A program made the translations under genes and the position numbers. A DNA stretch of 64,000 bases from Leeuwenhoekiella blandensis MED217 (lineage in GTDB: Bacteria; Bacteroidota; Bacteroidia; Flavobacteriales; Flavobacteriaceae), in NCBI RefSeq assembly GCF_000152985.1, contig NZ_CH672395.1, positions 968,567 through 1,032,566 on the forward strand, in the 5' to 3' direction. This document shows, piece after piece, positions 27,295-36,047 of this stretch. The notes beneath the pieces are model-generated. The model made no database searches. It was not told the DNA's origin and saw nothing but the letters and a program-made list of their open reading frames with translations. The stretch's first letter is position 1. Every line of letters starts with the position of its first letter.

Positions 27295-28089
27295 TTAAGC
27301 TAAGATTGTAGTGGTATTTAAAAATTCAGTTTCTGAAATGTTGTGCAATTTGTCTAGAATTCCAACTTGCAAACTTCCGGGGCCCGTACTGTTTTGAGCT
27401 GCAAGTTCACCAGCAACCGCCATCAAAGCCGTAGCTGCAACAGCTGCTTCCGTTCTATTCGGAATAACAGCGATAAAAGCGGCCAAAAGTGCTGTGGCAG
27501 AACATCCCATCCCAGTGATTTTAGTCATCAGTGGATCGCCGTTTTTCAATTGGGTGATGCCTGCTTCAGAAACAATGATATCTACAGCACCTGAAATAAC
27601 TACAACAGCACCAAATTTTTCATTCAGAAATTGCGCTGCCTCAACGGCTTCAAGACTTGACGAAGTACTGTCTACACCTTTAGTTGCTGTTTTGTTGTGC
27701 TTTGCCAAGGCTAGAATCTCTGAAGCATTCCCACGTATCGCTGTGGGTTTCATTGTAAGAAGTTCGCTTAAAACTTCATCTCGGTAAGCGGTCGCTCCAG
27801 CACCTACAGGATCCAGGATCCAGGGTTTGTTGTTTTGATTTGCAGCAGTAACTGCAAGTTTCATCGATTCAACCCAATATTCATCAAGGGTACCAATATT
27901 GATCACCAGAGCTTGACAAATAGCTTGCATGCTTTGCATTTCGGGATGTGCGTGTGCCATAATTGGTGAAGCGCCTGCAGCAAGAAGTGCATTTGCCGTG
28001 TTGTTCATTACTACATAATTGGTGATGCTTTGTACCAGTGGTGCTTGTTTGCGAACGTTTGTGATATGTTTCCAGAGTAACTCTTTCAT
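27295..28089 (-). CDS. thiM: Hydroxyethylthiazole kinase
   Basis: Phosphorylates the thiazole alcohol THZ for thiamine salvage. 264 residues with VQSITNYVVMNNTANALLAAG, GASPIMAHAHPEM, WILDPVGAGATAYR, IRGNASEILALA and the nucleotide-binding GMGCSATALLAAFIAV. The first gene of the operon, about 70 nt downstream of the TPP riboswitch. Together with thiE, thiD and tenA it makes a pure salvage set; thiC, thiG and thiS are not in this window. Confidence 0.96.
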   Translation of the reverse strand: MKELLWKHITNVRKQAPLVQSITNYVVMNNTANALLAAGASPIMAHAHPEMQSMQAICQALVINIGTLDEYWVESMKLAVTAANQNNKPWILDPVGAGATAYRDEVLSELLTMKPTAIRGNASEILALAKHNKTATKGVDSTSSSLEAVEAAQFLNEKFGAVVVISGAVDIIVSEAGITQLKNGDPLMTKITGMGCSATALLAAFIAVIPNRTEAAVAATALMAVAGELAAQNSTGPGSLQVGILDKLHNISETEFLNTTTILA

Positions 28090-28157
28090 AGTCTTGTTTT
28101 AAAAATAGTAAACGGCTATAGAGTTACTTCAAAGAAGAAGTGAAGATAAAAATATAC

Positions 28158-28235
28158 TTTTCCCTACGCTGGTATTAACCAAACAGGTTCAAAGGGACTC
28201 TCTCAATTCTAAATTTAGAATACCCCTAAAGCCAG
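28158..28235 (-). promoter_or_regulatory. TPP riboswitch (THI element)
   Basis: Minus-strand sequence matches the THI-box: GGGGT near the 5' side, TGAGAGAGTCCC, then CCCTTTGAACCTG, TTTGGTTAATACCAGCG and TAGGGAA. The CUGAGA-like and CCUUUGAACCUG core and the AUACCAGCGUAGGGAA arm are intact. It lies in the thiM leader and should repress the operon when thiamine pyrophosphate is high. Confidence 0.96.
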
Positions 28236-28286
28236 ATCAAATATAAAAGTTATATGCTGAATGCAGCCAGAGATTTTGCAATAATT

Positions 28287-28760
28287 CTATAGGAGCGCTG
28301 CTGAAAGTTGATGAACGGGTTGCTTGTTTTCAAATTCAAAAAGTTTAGAATAGTCCATTACATTCTCAATACCATCAAGCTTACACATAAGCGCAACAGC
28401 TTCGCACATACCATTAAACATAACCTCTTTTGAGGTACGGTCAACTTTAGATTCAGAACGTCTTGAAAGTGGCAATTTGTAGCCACAACCTTTTAAAAAA
28501 GCAGCTTCAATTTGTAGCAATTCAAGTGGGGCATAGCCTCCAAAAGTTCTACCCAGCGATTGATGCACTTTGCCTACGTAGGTCAATTTGTGACTTCCGT
28601 GCCCTTCGGTAAGATGCTTCCAACTGTCTGTGTTGTCTAGAATATTACCCACAGCACAATGTTTGCAACATTCAGGATTGAGACTCTCGTTGTGAAAGGC
28701 GGTATAGAGTTTTTGTATAGCCTGATCAAATCTTTTTGAAGCTTGCATCATCTTTTTCAT
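28287..28760 (-). CDS. Unknown Cys/His-containing cytoplasmic protein, 157 aa
   Basis: No signal peptide or transmembrane segment. Begins MKKMMQASKRFDQAIQKLYTAF. A putative metal-binding cluster NPECCKHCAVGNI is followed by a His-rich stretch HLTEGHGSHKL, and two further Cys-containing stretches (FLKGCGYKLP, MFNGMCEAVALMCKLDG). It ends VHQLSAALL. Homologues in flavobacteria are, as I recall, mislabelled as an Na+-NQR subunit F; nothing here supports that (no flavin, NADH or 2Fe-2S ferredoxin motif). Function unknown, metal or Fe-S binding is a guess from the Cys pattern. Transcribed separately from the thi operon. Confidence 0.75.
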   Translation of the reverse strand: MKKMMQASKRFDQAIQKLYTAFHNESLNPECCKHCAVGNILDNTDSWKHLTEGHGSHKLTYVGKVHQSLGRTFGGYAPLELLQIEAAFLKGCGYKLPLSRRSESKVDRTSKEVMFNGMCEAVALMCKLDGIENVMDYSKLFEFENKQPVHQLSAALL

Positions 28761-28870
28761 TTTTGATAAAGTTACAAAATTTGAGAGGTATCTTTTTAGC
28801 TTTCAGTAGGTCATACTTATAAATTTGCTCTATTTTTGAGTAGCGCTTAACTCAATCCCTAACTTATAGA

Positions 28871-30769
28871 ATGCTTTTTTATAGAAAAATAACCTTCCTT
28901 ATTGTTTGTTTATTGTTGCTGTCTACCTCTGTTTTACCCGCAGCGGTTGTGCAGGAAGATAACAATGAACAAATAGAACAACTCCTCGAGGAGTCTCAAG
29001 CCTTGGCTTATGATAATTTTTCGGCAGCATTATTAAAGCTTCAAGAAGCGTACGATTTATCAAAAAAAGTTGAAGATAACCTTTTAACTGCCGAAGTCTT
29101 ATACACTTCAGGTTGGGTTTATTATGTAAAGGGGAAATATCAAGAATCATTAATTCATTTTAATGAAGGGCTCTCTTTATTTAAACAACAAGATGCCCAG
29201 AAAGGTGTTGCCAAATCCTTAATAGGAACGGGTTTAGTTATACAAGCTATTGACCGTCATAAAGAAGCTATTGCGCTATTTGAGCGCGTTCTAGGTATTT
29301 ATACTACCATTAAAATGCCAGAGCGAAAGGCGCCAACGTATATAAACCTGGCCATTTCCTACATTGAATTAAAAAACTACATAAAAGCTCAGGAAGTTCT
29401 AAATCTCGCTTTTGATCTCGCCAATCAATATGATTTGGAGCAAATCAAACATCATTATCACAATAAAGCAGGAGAGGTCGCTTTTCAGACAGGTCAATAT
29501 CAAGCAGCGGTAAAGCATCATTTGGCAGTCTTAGAACATCCTACAGAACCCAATGCTTGGGAAAAATCATATGCGCACGCCGGTCTTGCTCAAGCGTATT
29601 TAAAACTGAATGCTATTAGCAAGGCAGAATTTCACGGCATAGAAGCGCTAAAGTTTGCGGAAGGATCAGAATCCCTTTGGGAACTTGAACGGAACACGGC
29701 AATCTTAGCAGCAGTCTTTGCAGCAAAAGGAGCAACAGAAGAGGCCTATCAGCAATTAAAAGCAAGTCAGAAATACCATGATTCACTTTATGATCTGAAA
29801 ACTTTGCAACTGGTTAACATTCTTCAATTAGAGGAGAAGGAGAATGAAAATAAACGCTTAACTTCTGAAGTTGCCCTTAAGGAAAGTGAATTGCAAGCCA
29901 CCCGATGGCAACTTATAGGATTAGTGATTCTGGCATTGTTGCTCTTATTTATCTTGTTTTTACTGTGGAAGAATAACCGGCAAAAAGCATTTTTTGCTAA
30001 AGAATTGGCACAGAAAAATAAGACTATAGAACACAACCAAGAGCTCATTCTAAAGCGCAATATTGCTTTAAATAAGATCAATGCTAACAAGGATAAATTT
30101 TTTGCGATAATCTCACACGATCTTAGAGCTCCAATGCTTTCTATAAAGCAAATGCTGGATCTGGTAGAACAAGGGGTTCTCAGTATAGCAGACTCTAAAA
30201 ATCTGGAGCAAGAGTTGAAAATGCAAGTAGAGAAAACACTGGTGATGATTGACAACTTGTTGAACTGGTCGCAATCACAACTTGACGGTGTTTTAGTCAA
30301 ACCTATTGCCATTGATTTACCCAAAACTGTTGCTGAAATAATTGAAATTCATCAAGTATCTGCCGATTTTAAAAACATTGCGATCATTCACAAAGCAGTA
30401 GCAGAAATTCCATTAATACGGGTAGATTCAGGACATTTGTCTGTGATTCTTCATAATCTTATTTCAAACGCTATTAAATTCACTTACGAAGGGAAAAAGA
30501 TTTTTATTGAATATCACATTACCACAAATAAGGTAAACCTTCATATTCGAGATCAGGGAATGGGGATAGCTCAAGATAAATTAGAGCCGCTTAAACAAAC
30601 ACAAGAACAAATTTTGTCGAGTATTGGTACCGCAATGGAAACCGGTACCGGCTTAGGGCTTATGCTTGTAAAACAGTTTTTAAAACTCAACGATGCTCAG
30701 CTCGATGTGCAAAGTATACCCGGTGAAGGATCAGAATTTATTTTGTCATTCAATATGGCCAATCGCTAA
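28871..30769 (+). CDS. TPR-containing sensor histidine kinase
   Basis: 632 residues. Signal peptide (about 1-24), a periplasmic stack of tetratricopeptide repeats (about 40-310, e.g. AEVLYTSGWVYYVKGKYQES, APTYINLAISYIELKNY), a coiled coil, one transmembrane helix (346-366, LIGLVILALLLLFILFLLW), then the kinase core. H-box FFAIISHDLRAPM (His about 415), N-box VILHNLISNAIKFTYEGK, G1 IRDQGMGI and G2 GTGLGLMLVKQFL are all intact. No response regulator is adjacent, so it is an orphan here. The stop overlaps that of the convergent GH2 gene by 4 nt. Confidence 0.94.
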   Translation: MLFYRKITFLIVCLLLLSTSVLPAAVVQEDNNEQIEQLLEESQALAYDNFSAALLKLQEAYDLSKKVEDNLLTAEVLYTSGWVYYVKGKYQESLIHFNEGLSLFKQQDAQKGVAKSLIGTGLVIQAIDRHKEAIALFERVLGIYTTIKMPERKAPTYINLAISYIELKNYIKAQEVLNLAFDLANQYDLEQIKHHYHNKAGEVAFQTGQYQAAVKHHLAVLEHPTEPNAWEKSYAHAGLAQAYLKLNAISKAEFHGIEALKFAEGSESLWELERNTAILAAVFAAKGATEEAYQQLKASQKYHDSLYDLKTLQLVNILQLEEKENENKRLTSEVALKESELQATRWQLIGLVILALLLLFILFLLWKNNRQKAFFAKELAQKNKTIEHNQELILKRNIALNKINANKDKFFAIISHDLRAPMLSIKQMLDLVEQGVLSIADSKNLEQELKMQVEKTLVMIDNLLNWSQSQLDGVLVKPIAIDLPKTVAEIIEIHQVSADFKNIAIIHKAVAEIPLIRVDSGHLSVILHNLISNAIKFTYEGKKIFIEYHITTNKVNLHIRDQGMGIAQDKLEPLKQTQEQILSSIGTAMETGTGLGLMLVKQFLKLNDAQLDVQSIPGEGSEFILSFNMANR

Positions 30770-33192
30770 TTTGAAGTTTTGATTTTAAGCGAAGCGTTTT
30801 GAAGCTTTTTGCCTGTAACTTTTAACTCCATTGTTCCTGCTTTATCTGTACTTTCAACAAGCACGACAAGCTTACCACTGAACAATTTCATTTGAGAAGC
30901 ATAGAAAGAAGTTAAGGACGTTGGGTCGCCGTTGCATACTGCTTTAAAACTTCCTTTTCCCGAAACTTTGAATGCTAACTCGTTTGTTGCTGTAGGGCAG
31001 GGGATTCCATTTTTGTCTACTACTGAAACGGTCACAAAAGCAAGATCCTTTCCGTTTGCTTTTAAAGTGGTGCGATCGGCTTCTAGTTTTATTTTATGTG
31101 GCTTACCTGCAGTTTTAACGGTTTTTTCGGCAGTTTTATTTCCGTTTTTGTCAAGAGCCACAACCTTTAAGATTCCCGGTTCATAAAGAACATCATTCCA
31201 CATCAGGCGATAGCGTGTTTGTGGTGTTGAATCATTTTTTACGCGAATTCCCTGGCTTTTTTCATTGACAAATAGTTCTGCACGGTCATAACTTGTATAC
31301 ACAAAAACCGGAGTTTTCTTACCCTCGCGACCTTCCCAGTTCCAATGCGGTAAAATATGCAACGTTTCATCTTGGGTATTCCAACGACTTCGGTAGAGAT
31401 AATAACGATCCTTAGGAATTCCGGCGAGATCAATCATCCCAAAATAAGAGCTTCGCGAAGGCCAACTCGTATCGTAAGGCGTTGGTTCGCCAAGATAATC
31501 AAAACCCGTCCACACAAACTCGCCAATAACCCAGGGTTTGTCATCCTGCATTATAAAATCGGTTTCAGGAAGATTAGACCAACTGCAATATTCCAGATCG
31601 TAAGACGAACTTTGAAAATCGGGATATTCTTTCATTTTAGCTTTAACAGCAGGGAATTTATAGATACCTCGCGAACTCACAGTTGAAGCGGTTTCTGATC
31701 CTAAAATGAATCCCTGCGGAAATTTCTCATAGGCTTCTTCATAAAGATGCACGCGATAGTTGAGCCCGGGAATGTCAAGAATGGCTCCAAAACCTGATTC
31801 CATTGTCGCGTTTACCTGATCCATACCTACGGTTACCGGTCTGGTGGGGTCTTCACGATGAAAAATATTTTGTAACCAAAGCGCACGTTTTACGCCCGCG
31901 CTCCCATATTGATCAGGAACTTCGTTGCCGGCACTCCACATCACAATAGAAGGATGATTGCGCGTAGCTCTAACCAGATTTTCTACGTCAAGCTTAGCAT
32001 ACTCGTCAAAAAAGCGATTGTAGCCATTTTTGACTTTGGGCTTTTTCCATTCATCAAAACTTTCTGCTAAAAACATAAAGCCCATTTCATCAGCCAACTC
32101 GAGTTGCTCAAAAGAAGGCATATTGTGCGCACTACGAATGGCATCGCAACCCAGATCTTTTAGAATTTGCATTTGACGTCGAAGCGCCGATTTGTTTACC
32201 GCCGTTCCTAAAGGTCCCAAATCGTGATGCAAACAAACCCCTTTAAACTTTCGGGTTTTACCATTAAGCTGAAAGCCATTTGCTGCAGAATATGAAATGG
32301 AGCGAATACCAAATGTCGTCGAGACTTCATCTTTGAGTTCGTCATCAGCATATAATTTTGTTACTGCCGTATAGAGATAAGGATTTTCAGGACTCCAAAG
32401 TTGAGGTGACTGTATCTTTATGTTTTGTTCAAATTGCTTTTGAATCGCTTCGGAAGTTTTACTATTTGCAATTTCCTTACCAGATGCATCATTAATGGTT
32501 GTGACTAAACGAAGGTTTTTGCCTGAGAAGTTGGTTTTCACATTTACCTGCGCGACTTCCTGAGTAGCAACCGGCGTAGTGATCGTAGTTCCCCACTGAT
32601 TGATGCTTTCAGGATTCTTGATAATTAAACTCACAGGTCTGTAAAGACCGGCTCCGGGATACCAACGTGAGGAAAATTCTTTATTTGAAAGTTTTACAGC
32701 TAAGGTATTTTTGCCCTCCAGTAATTTGTCGCTTATGTCAAAATAGAAATACGCATAGCCATAAGCCCATTCGCCAACTTTTTTTCCATTGAGATAAACC
32801 TCTGGTTCACTCATTGCACCCTCAAAAAGCAGCAGGATTTTTTTATCAAGATCCGCTGCTGGTATGTTGAAATTTTTACGATACCATCCTGTTCCAGTAA
32901 ATGGAAGCGCTCCTGTGCGTCCTGTTTTTTCCGTAGGAACTTTTTCGCCATTTTGAGTGATGGCAACCGTTTGTTTATCGATCTCTTTATCAAAAGGCCC
33001 GTAGATCGCCCAATCGTGAGGCACGGTAACATCCTGCCATTTTGAGTCGTCAAAGGCAGTAGTTTCAGCATCAGAGGCTTCCCCCTTATAAAACTTCCAG
33101 CCGTCTTCTAAGTTTAAAACTTTGCGAGGCTCCTGAGCAAAAAGAGCAAGGGAGAGGAGAAAGAAAATGAAGAATGAACTTTTTTTGAGCAT
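30766..33192 (-). CDS. Glycoside hydrolase family 2 (beta-galactosidase/glucuronidase-like)
   Basis: 808-residue exported enzyme. Signal peptide MLKKSSFFIFFLLSLALFAQ, then the GH2 sugar-binding domain (DDSKWQDVTVPHDWAI, GTGWYRKNFNIPA), the immunoglobulin-like domain, and the TIM barrel with GVCLHHDLGPLG, AIRSAHNMPS, the acid/base Glu in MWSAGNEVPD (about 424) and the nucleophile in VIGEFVWTGFDYLGEP (about 556). C-terminal DUF4982 and invasin/bacterial Ig-like modules (LKANGKDLAFVTVSVVDKNG) complete it. Specificity within GH2 cannot be read from sequence. There is no neighbouring susCD pair, so it is not part of the PUL at the right end. Confidence 0.95.
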   Translation of the reverse strand: MLKKSSFFIFFLLSLALFAQEPRKVLNLEDGWKFYKGEASDAETTAFDDSKWQDVTVPHDWAIYGPFDKEIDKQTVAITQNGEKVPTEKTGRTGALPFTGTGWYRKNFNIPAADLDKKILLLFEGAMSEPEVYLNGKKVGEWAYGYAYFYFDISDKLLEGKNTLAVKLSNKEFSSRWYPGAGLYRPVSLIIKNPESINQWGTTITTPVATQEVAQVNVKTNFSGKNLRLVTTINDASGKEIANSKTSEAIQKQFEQNIKIQSPQLWSPENPYLYTAVTKLYADDELKDEVSTTFGIRSISYSAANGFQLNGKTRKFKGVCLHHDLGPLGTAVNKSALRRQMQILKDLGCDAIRSAHNMPSFEQLELADEMGFMFLAESFDEWKKPKVKNGYNRFFDEYAKLDVENLVRATRNHPSIVMWSAGNEVPDQYGSAGVKRALWLQNIFHREDPTRPVTVGMDQVNATMESGFGAILDIPGLNYRVHLYEEAYEKFPQGFILGSETASTVSSRGIYKFPAVKAKMKEYPDFQSSSYDLEYCSWSNLPETDFIMQDDKPWVIGEFVWTGFDYLGEPTPYDTSWPSRSSYFGMIDLAGIPKDRYYLYRSRWNTQDETLHILPHWNWEGREGKKTPVFVYTSYDRAELFVNEKSQGIRVKNDSTPQTRYRLMWNDVLYEPGILKVVALDKNGNKTAEKTVKTAGKPHKIKLEADRTTLKANGKDLAFVTVSVVDKNGIPCPTATNELAFKVSGKGSFKAVCNGDPTSLTSFYASQMKLFSGKLVVLVESTDKAGTMELKVTGKKLQNASLKIKTSN

Positions 33193-33264
33193 AATAGGAC
33201 TATTTGCAAATAGTGCTCTAAAATAGAAATAATTAAATGTAATAAATACGTTTTATTTATTTTC

Positions 33265-33492
33265 TTACGGAAACATATCGCAGCGGCAGGCATACCATTG
33301 TTTAGTAAAATTTTCGAGCGAGTCGAGGTAGGTGTTGATCTTGGCTTCACCACATAGTTCTTTTCCGTCATCAAGAAGTATAGGCGCTTTAAGCGCTTCA
33401 TCAATCTTAAATTCTGATGGGATCAATAGCGCAGCGACACGAGCTTCGAGTGTTTTAAACACTTCAGCATTTGGAAGGATCAAAAGCAGCAT
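33265..33492 (-). CDS. Small conserved-looking protein with CRCD motif, 75 aa
   Basis: ATG at 33492, TAA at 33265. The sequence starts MLLLILPNAEVFKTLEARVA, has PSEFKIDEALKAPILLDDG and ends QWYACRCDMFP with a CxC pair. The composition is that of a globular alpha/beta protein with no signal peptide. Another frame on the same strand (33114-33404) is a shadow. No family name comes to mind; a thioredoxin-like or metal-binding role is speculation from the CRC pair. Upstream of GH2 by 72 nt on the same strand. Confidence 0.7.
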   Translation of the reverse strand: MLLLILPNAEVFKTLEARVAALLIPSEFKIDEALKAPILLDDGKELCGEAKINTYLDSLENFTKQWYACRCDMFP

Positions 33493-33610
33493 GAATGAAG
33501 TTTGAAATTTTCAAAGCATAAATTAAGAAAGCCAAAGTATTATTTCAAAGAATTTCTACTAAACGCGATGTAAATCTGAGAGGATATCTACTTATAAACA
33601 GTTCTAAATG

Positions 33611-33640
33611 AAAAAAGCCACTCGAGAAGAGTGGCTTTTG
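33611..33640 (-). terminator. Terminator of tRNA-Arg
   Basis: AAAAAGCCACTC / GAGTGGCTTTT with a 5-nt loop, directly downstream of the tRNA on the minus strand. Confidence 0.85.
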
Positions 33641-33645
33641 TTTTG

Positions 33646-33719
33646 TGACCTCGGCAGGATTCAAACCTGCAACCTTCTGAGCCGTAATCAGATGCGCTAT
33701 TCAGTTGCGCCACGAGGCC
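33646..33719 (-). tRNA. tRNA-Arg (ACG)
   Basis: 74-nt cloverleaf on the minus strand. Acceptor GGCCTCG pairs with CGAGGTC, anticodon stem-loop TCTGATTACGGCTCAGA with anticodon ACG (wobble A expected to be inosine), T-arm GCAGGTTTGAATCCTGC, discriminator A, no encoded CCA. Confidence 0.96.
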
Positions 33720-33811
33720 TTTTGTATATCAAAATAAGTAACCAAGAGTTGCCTTATTTTGCGGGTGCAAATATAAACCTTTTTTATATATCTGCAAGCA
33801 TTAAATGAAAA

Positions 33812-33839
33812 AAAGCCGTTTTGTGGAGAAACGGCTTTT
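33812..33839 (-). terminator. Terminator of the HEIGH metalloprotease gene
   Basis: AAAGCCGTTT / AAACGGCTTT stem with a 7-nt loop and a T-run on the minus strand, 19 nt past the stop codon. Confidence 0.9.
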
Positions 33840-33857
33840 AACTTGGCTAATCAGTAT

Positions 33858-34727
33858 CTAGTACATATTGTTTAATGCGGTAATATCATTGGCATTAAAT
33901 TCGCCATCTTCATTGGCACTAAAGCAAGCTAGCATAATTGAAGTCGAGTCGTAACCTGTTGGGGTTCCCGAAACGTGATTTGCGTCACCACCTTCATAAA
34001 CGTTCTGTCCACAGCTTTGTCTACTAAACCAATCTGTGTGTCTAAATCCAACCGAATGACCTATCTCGTGCGTCATTACGTGTTCAACAACATTGGTGTC
34101 GTAATTAGCGAGCCCATAGATCTGAACAAATTTATAAGGAAGTCCATTACTCGGGAAACCGGCACTACCACCTGCGCCACTTGGGTTATTTACCGTGTTG
34201 TTGTAAACTACCATGTCTTTGTTTTGATAGTCGGTACCAAATGTCAAATTGAAGCTGATGCTTACACCGCTTAACCGATTGTAATTTGCAACAGCCCATT
34301 GTAAGGCGGTACGCTCTTTTTGGCTTAGCGCCTGACTACCGCCGGTATAACCGATGATAGAAATCGTTCTTCCCTGACTTACCAAAGCAGAAGTGCGATA
34401 TTGTTTAGAATCACCTTTTCCTGATTTTGATTCTTCAACGTTAGCGGACATTGAGGATAATTGTTCAGGAGTTACGACAACATCTTCTTCTAAAAATAGA
34501 CGAGGTTCAGAAGAACCATCAGGAAAATAAAAATCATCCCAACGCACATAATTAGCGTTCATGCCTAAATCTTCAACTTGCTGGATAATTTCTGAAGAAA
34601 CCTCAAGGTTGGAAGTAGGTTGTGCTTCTGGCAACGTAGTTTGCTCAGCATCTTCTGAACAAGAGGTCATCGCCAATGAGAGTCCCAGGCTTAAAAAGCC
34701 TACTTTTTTAAATGTTTCTGATAACAT
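33858..34727 (-). CDS. M57-like (HEIGH) zinc metalloprotease lipoprotein
   Basis: 289-residue exported protein. N-terminus MLSETFKKVGFLSLGLSLAM then TSCSEDAEQ gives a lipobox Cys at about residue 23. The C-terminal half has the zinc motif VEHVMTHEIGHSVGFRHTDW (HExGHxxGxxH), characteristic of the dual-action HEIGH metallo-peptidases (M57-like, metzincin-type). A preceding pro-region-like segment (about 30-110) is acidic. The Gly-rich NPSGAGGSAGFPSNGLPYKF loop is typical of the catalytic domain. It should act in the periplasm or at the cell surface; substrate unknown. Confidence 0.92.
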   Translation of the reverse strand: MLSETFKKVGFLSLGLSLAMTSCSEDAEQTTLPEAQPTSNLEVSSEIIQQVEDLGMNANYVRWDDFYFPDGSSEPRLFLEEDVVVTPEQLSSMSANVEESKSGKGDSKQYRTSALVSQGRTISIIGYTGGSQALSQKERTALQWAVANYNRLSGVSISFNLTFGTDYQNKDMVVYNNTVNNPSGAGGSAGFPSNGLPYKFVQIYGLANYDTNVVEHVMTHEIGHSVGFRHTDWFSRQSCGQNVYEGGDANHVSGTPTGYDSTSIMLACFSANEDGEFNANDITALNNMY

Positions 34728-34852
34728 ATAATAATAGTTAGTATTAATAATACTTGTAAATTATTATAAAAAATCAATAAAACAAATTTTAAACGACAAA
34801 ATATGATTTTAATCGATAATTATTTTCTTAAATAATTTAATTGGGTAAGAAA

Positions 34853-34874
34853 AAAGCCTCTAAAATAGAGACTT
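34853..34874 (-). terminator. Terminator of the tlpA-like/tpiA/prmA/clpS run
   Basis: AAAGTCTCTA / TAGAGGCTTT (one G-T wobble) on the minus strand, then a T-run, 28 nt past the clpS stop. Confidence 0.8.
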
Positions 34875-34901
34875 TGATTGAATTTTATATTAGCAGAATT
34901 T

Positions 34902-35177
34902 TTAAATTATTTCGGCACTTAGACCGGCATCTAGTAATGCTGAACAACGTGGTTCCAGATATTCATAGCTTCCGGTTTTTACTGTGCATTTGCCTTTGTA
35001 ATGTACTATAAGTGAACATTGCTCTGCTTGAATTGGCGTGTGGTCGCAAACTTCAATCAACGTATCGATCACGTGATCAAAGGTATTTACATCATCATTA
35101 TATACTACGATCTCATTGTTGCGATCTTCAGCTTCGAGGACATCAACTTCTTCCTGTAACTTTTCTCTTGTGCTCAT
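34902..35177 (-). CDS. clpS: ClpS N-end rule adaptor
   Basis: 91-residue ATP-dependent Clp protease adaptor, which delivers N-degron substrates to ClpAP. Signature VVYNDDVNTFDHVIDTLIEV with the binding-pocket Asn-Asp pair, then EQCSLIVHYKGKCTVKTGSY. The N-terminal 20 residues are charged and flexible, as usual. In flavobacteria it is found downstream of prmA and tpiA, as here (25 nt from prmA). Confidence 0.94.
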   Translation of the reverse strand: MSTREKLQEEVDVLEAEDRNNEIVVYNDDVNTFDHVIDTLIEVCDHTPIQAEQCSLIVHYKGKCTVKTGSYEYLEPRCSALLDAGLSAEII

Positions 35178-35202
35178 AGGTAAAAAACTTAGGTTCAGGG
35201 AA

Positions 35203-36039
35203 TTAATTTTTTACAAATTTACACGCTACCCAATTATTTTTTTCAAAATTCATGATAAAATTTAGCCCGTGTTGGTTACAAATACTCGTAATTGCCGGGA
35301 TATCTTGAGTATAAAAACCACTAAGAAGTAAAATTCCATCGTGATTTAGACAGTTAGCGTATGTTGGGATGTCGTTGATTAGGATATTGCGATTAATATT
35401 TGCAATGATTAAATCGTAATGTGTGTCACCTAAAATTGAAGCGTCGCCTTCGTAGGCTTTAATAAACCCTACATCATTTCGATCTTTATTCTCCACGGTA
35501 TTTTCATAACACCAGGGATCGATATCAATAGCGTCTACAGGTTTTGCGCCCTTAAGCGCGGCAAATATTGCTAGAATACCGGTGCCACAACCCATATCGA
35601 GCGTGCTTTTCTCTTGAACATCTATTTTAATAAGATGCTTAATCATTAAATGAGTCGTCTCGTGATGCCCGGTGCCAAAAGACATTTTGGGCTCGATCAC
35701 GATATCAAATTCCATATCAGGTTTGGGATGGAATGGCGCGCGTACCGAGCATATGCCGTCTACTTCAATGGGTTCAAAATTTTTCTCCCATTCCTCATTC
35801 CAGTTGACCGGCTCTATAGTATTAACCGAATACGAAATTTTAAATTCGGGATTGTTGAGAATATTGACGTCGTCGAGTATATTCTCCTTATTTAAAGAAG
35901 CGAGGATGTAAGCCTTTACACCCTCGTCTGTCTCGTCAAAACTTTCAAAGTCAAGTTGGCTCAACTCTGCAATGAGAATTTCGGCACCGGGATTTACCGG
36001 CGCTACCTTAAACTCATATTCAGCATATATTTCTGCCAT
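35203..36039 (-). CDS. prmA: Ribosomal protein L11 methyltransferase
   Basis: 278-residue SAM-dependent methyltransferase that trimethylates L11. An N-terminal substrate-recognition domain (about 1-110) is followed by the Rossmann fold: MSFGTGHHETTHLMIKHL, motif I LDMGCGTGILAIFAA, DIDPWCYENTVEN and the catalytic DLIIANINRNILI (NxNR variant of the NIL motif). Ends KNNWVACKFVKN. Eight nucleotides downstream of tpiA. Confidence 0.94.
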   Translation of the reverse strand: MAEIYAEYEFKVAPVNPGAEILIAELSQLDFESFDETDEGVKAYILASLNKENILDDVNILNNPEFKISYSVNTIEPVNWNEEWEKNFEPIEVDGICSVRAPFHPKPDMEFDIVIEPKMSFGTGHHETTHLMIKHLIKIDVQEKSTLDMGCGTGILAIFAALKGAKPVDAIDIDPWCYENTVENKDRNDVGFIKAYEGDASILGDTHYDLIIANINRNILINDIPTYANCLNHDGILLLSGFYTQDIPAITSICNQHGLNFIMNFEKNNWVACKFVKN

Positions 36040-36047
36040 AGATAAAT

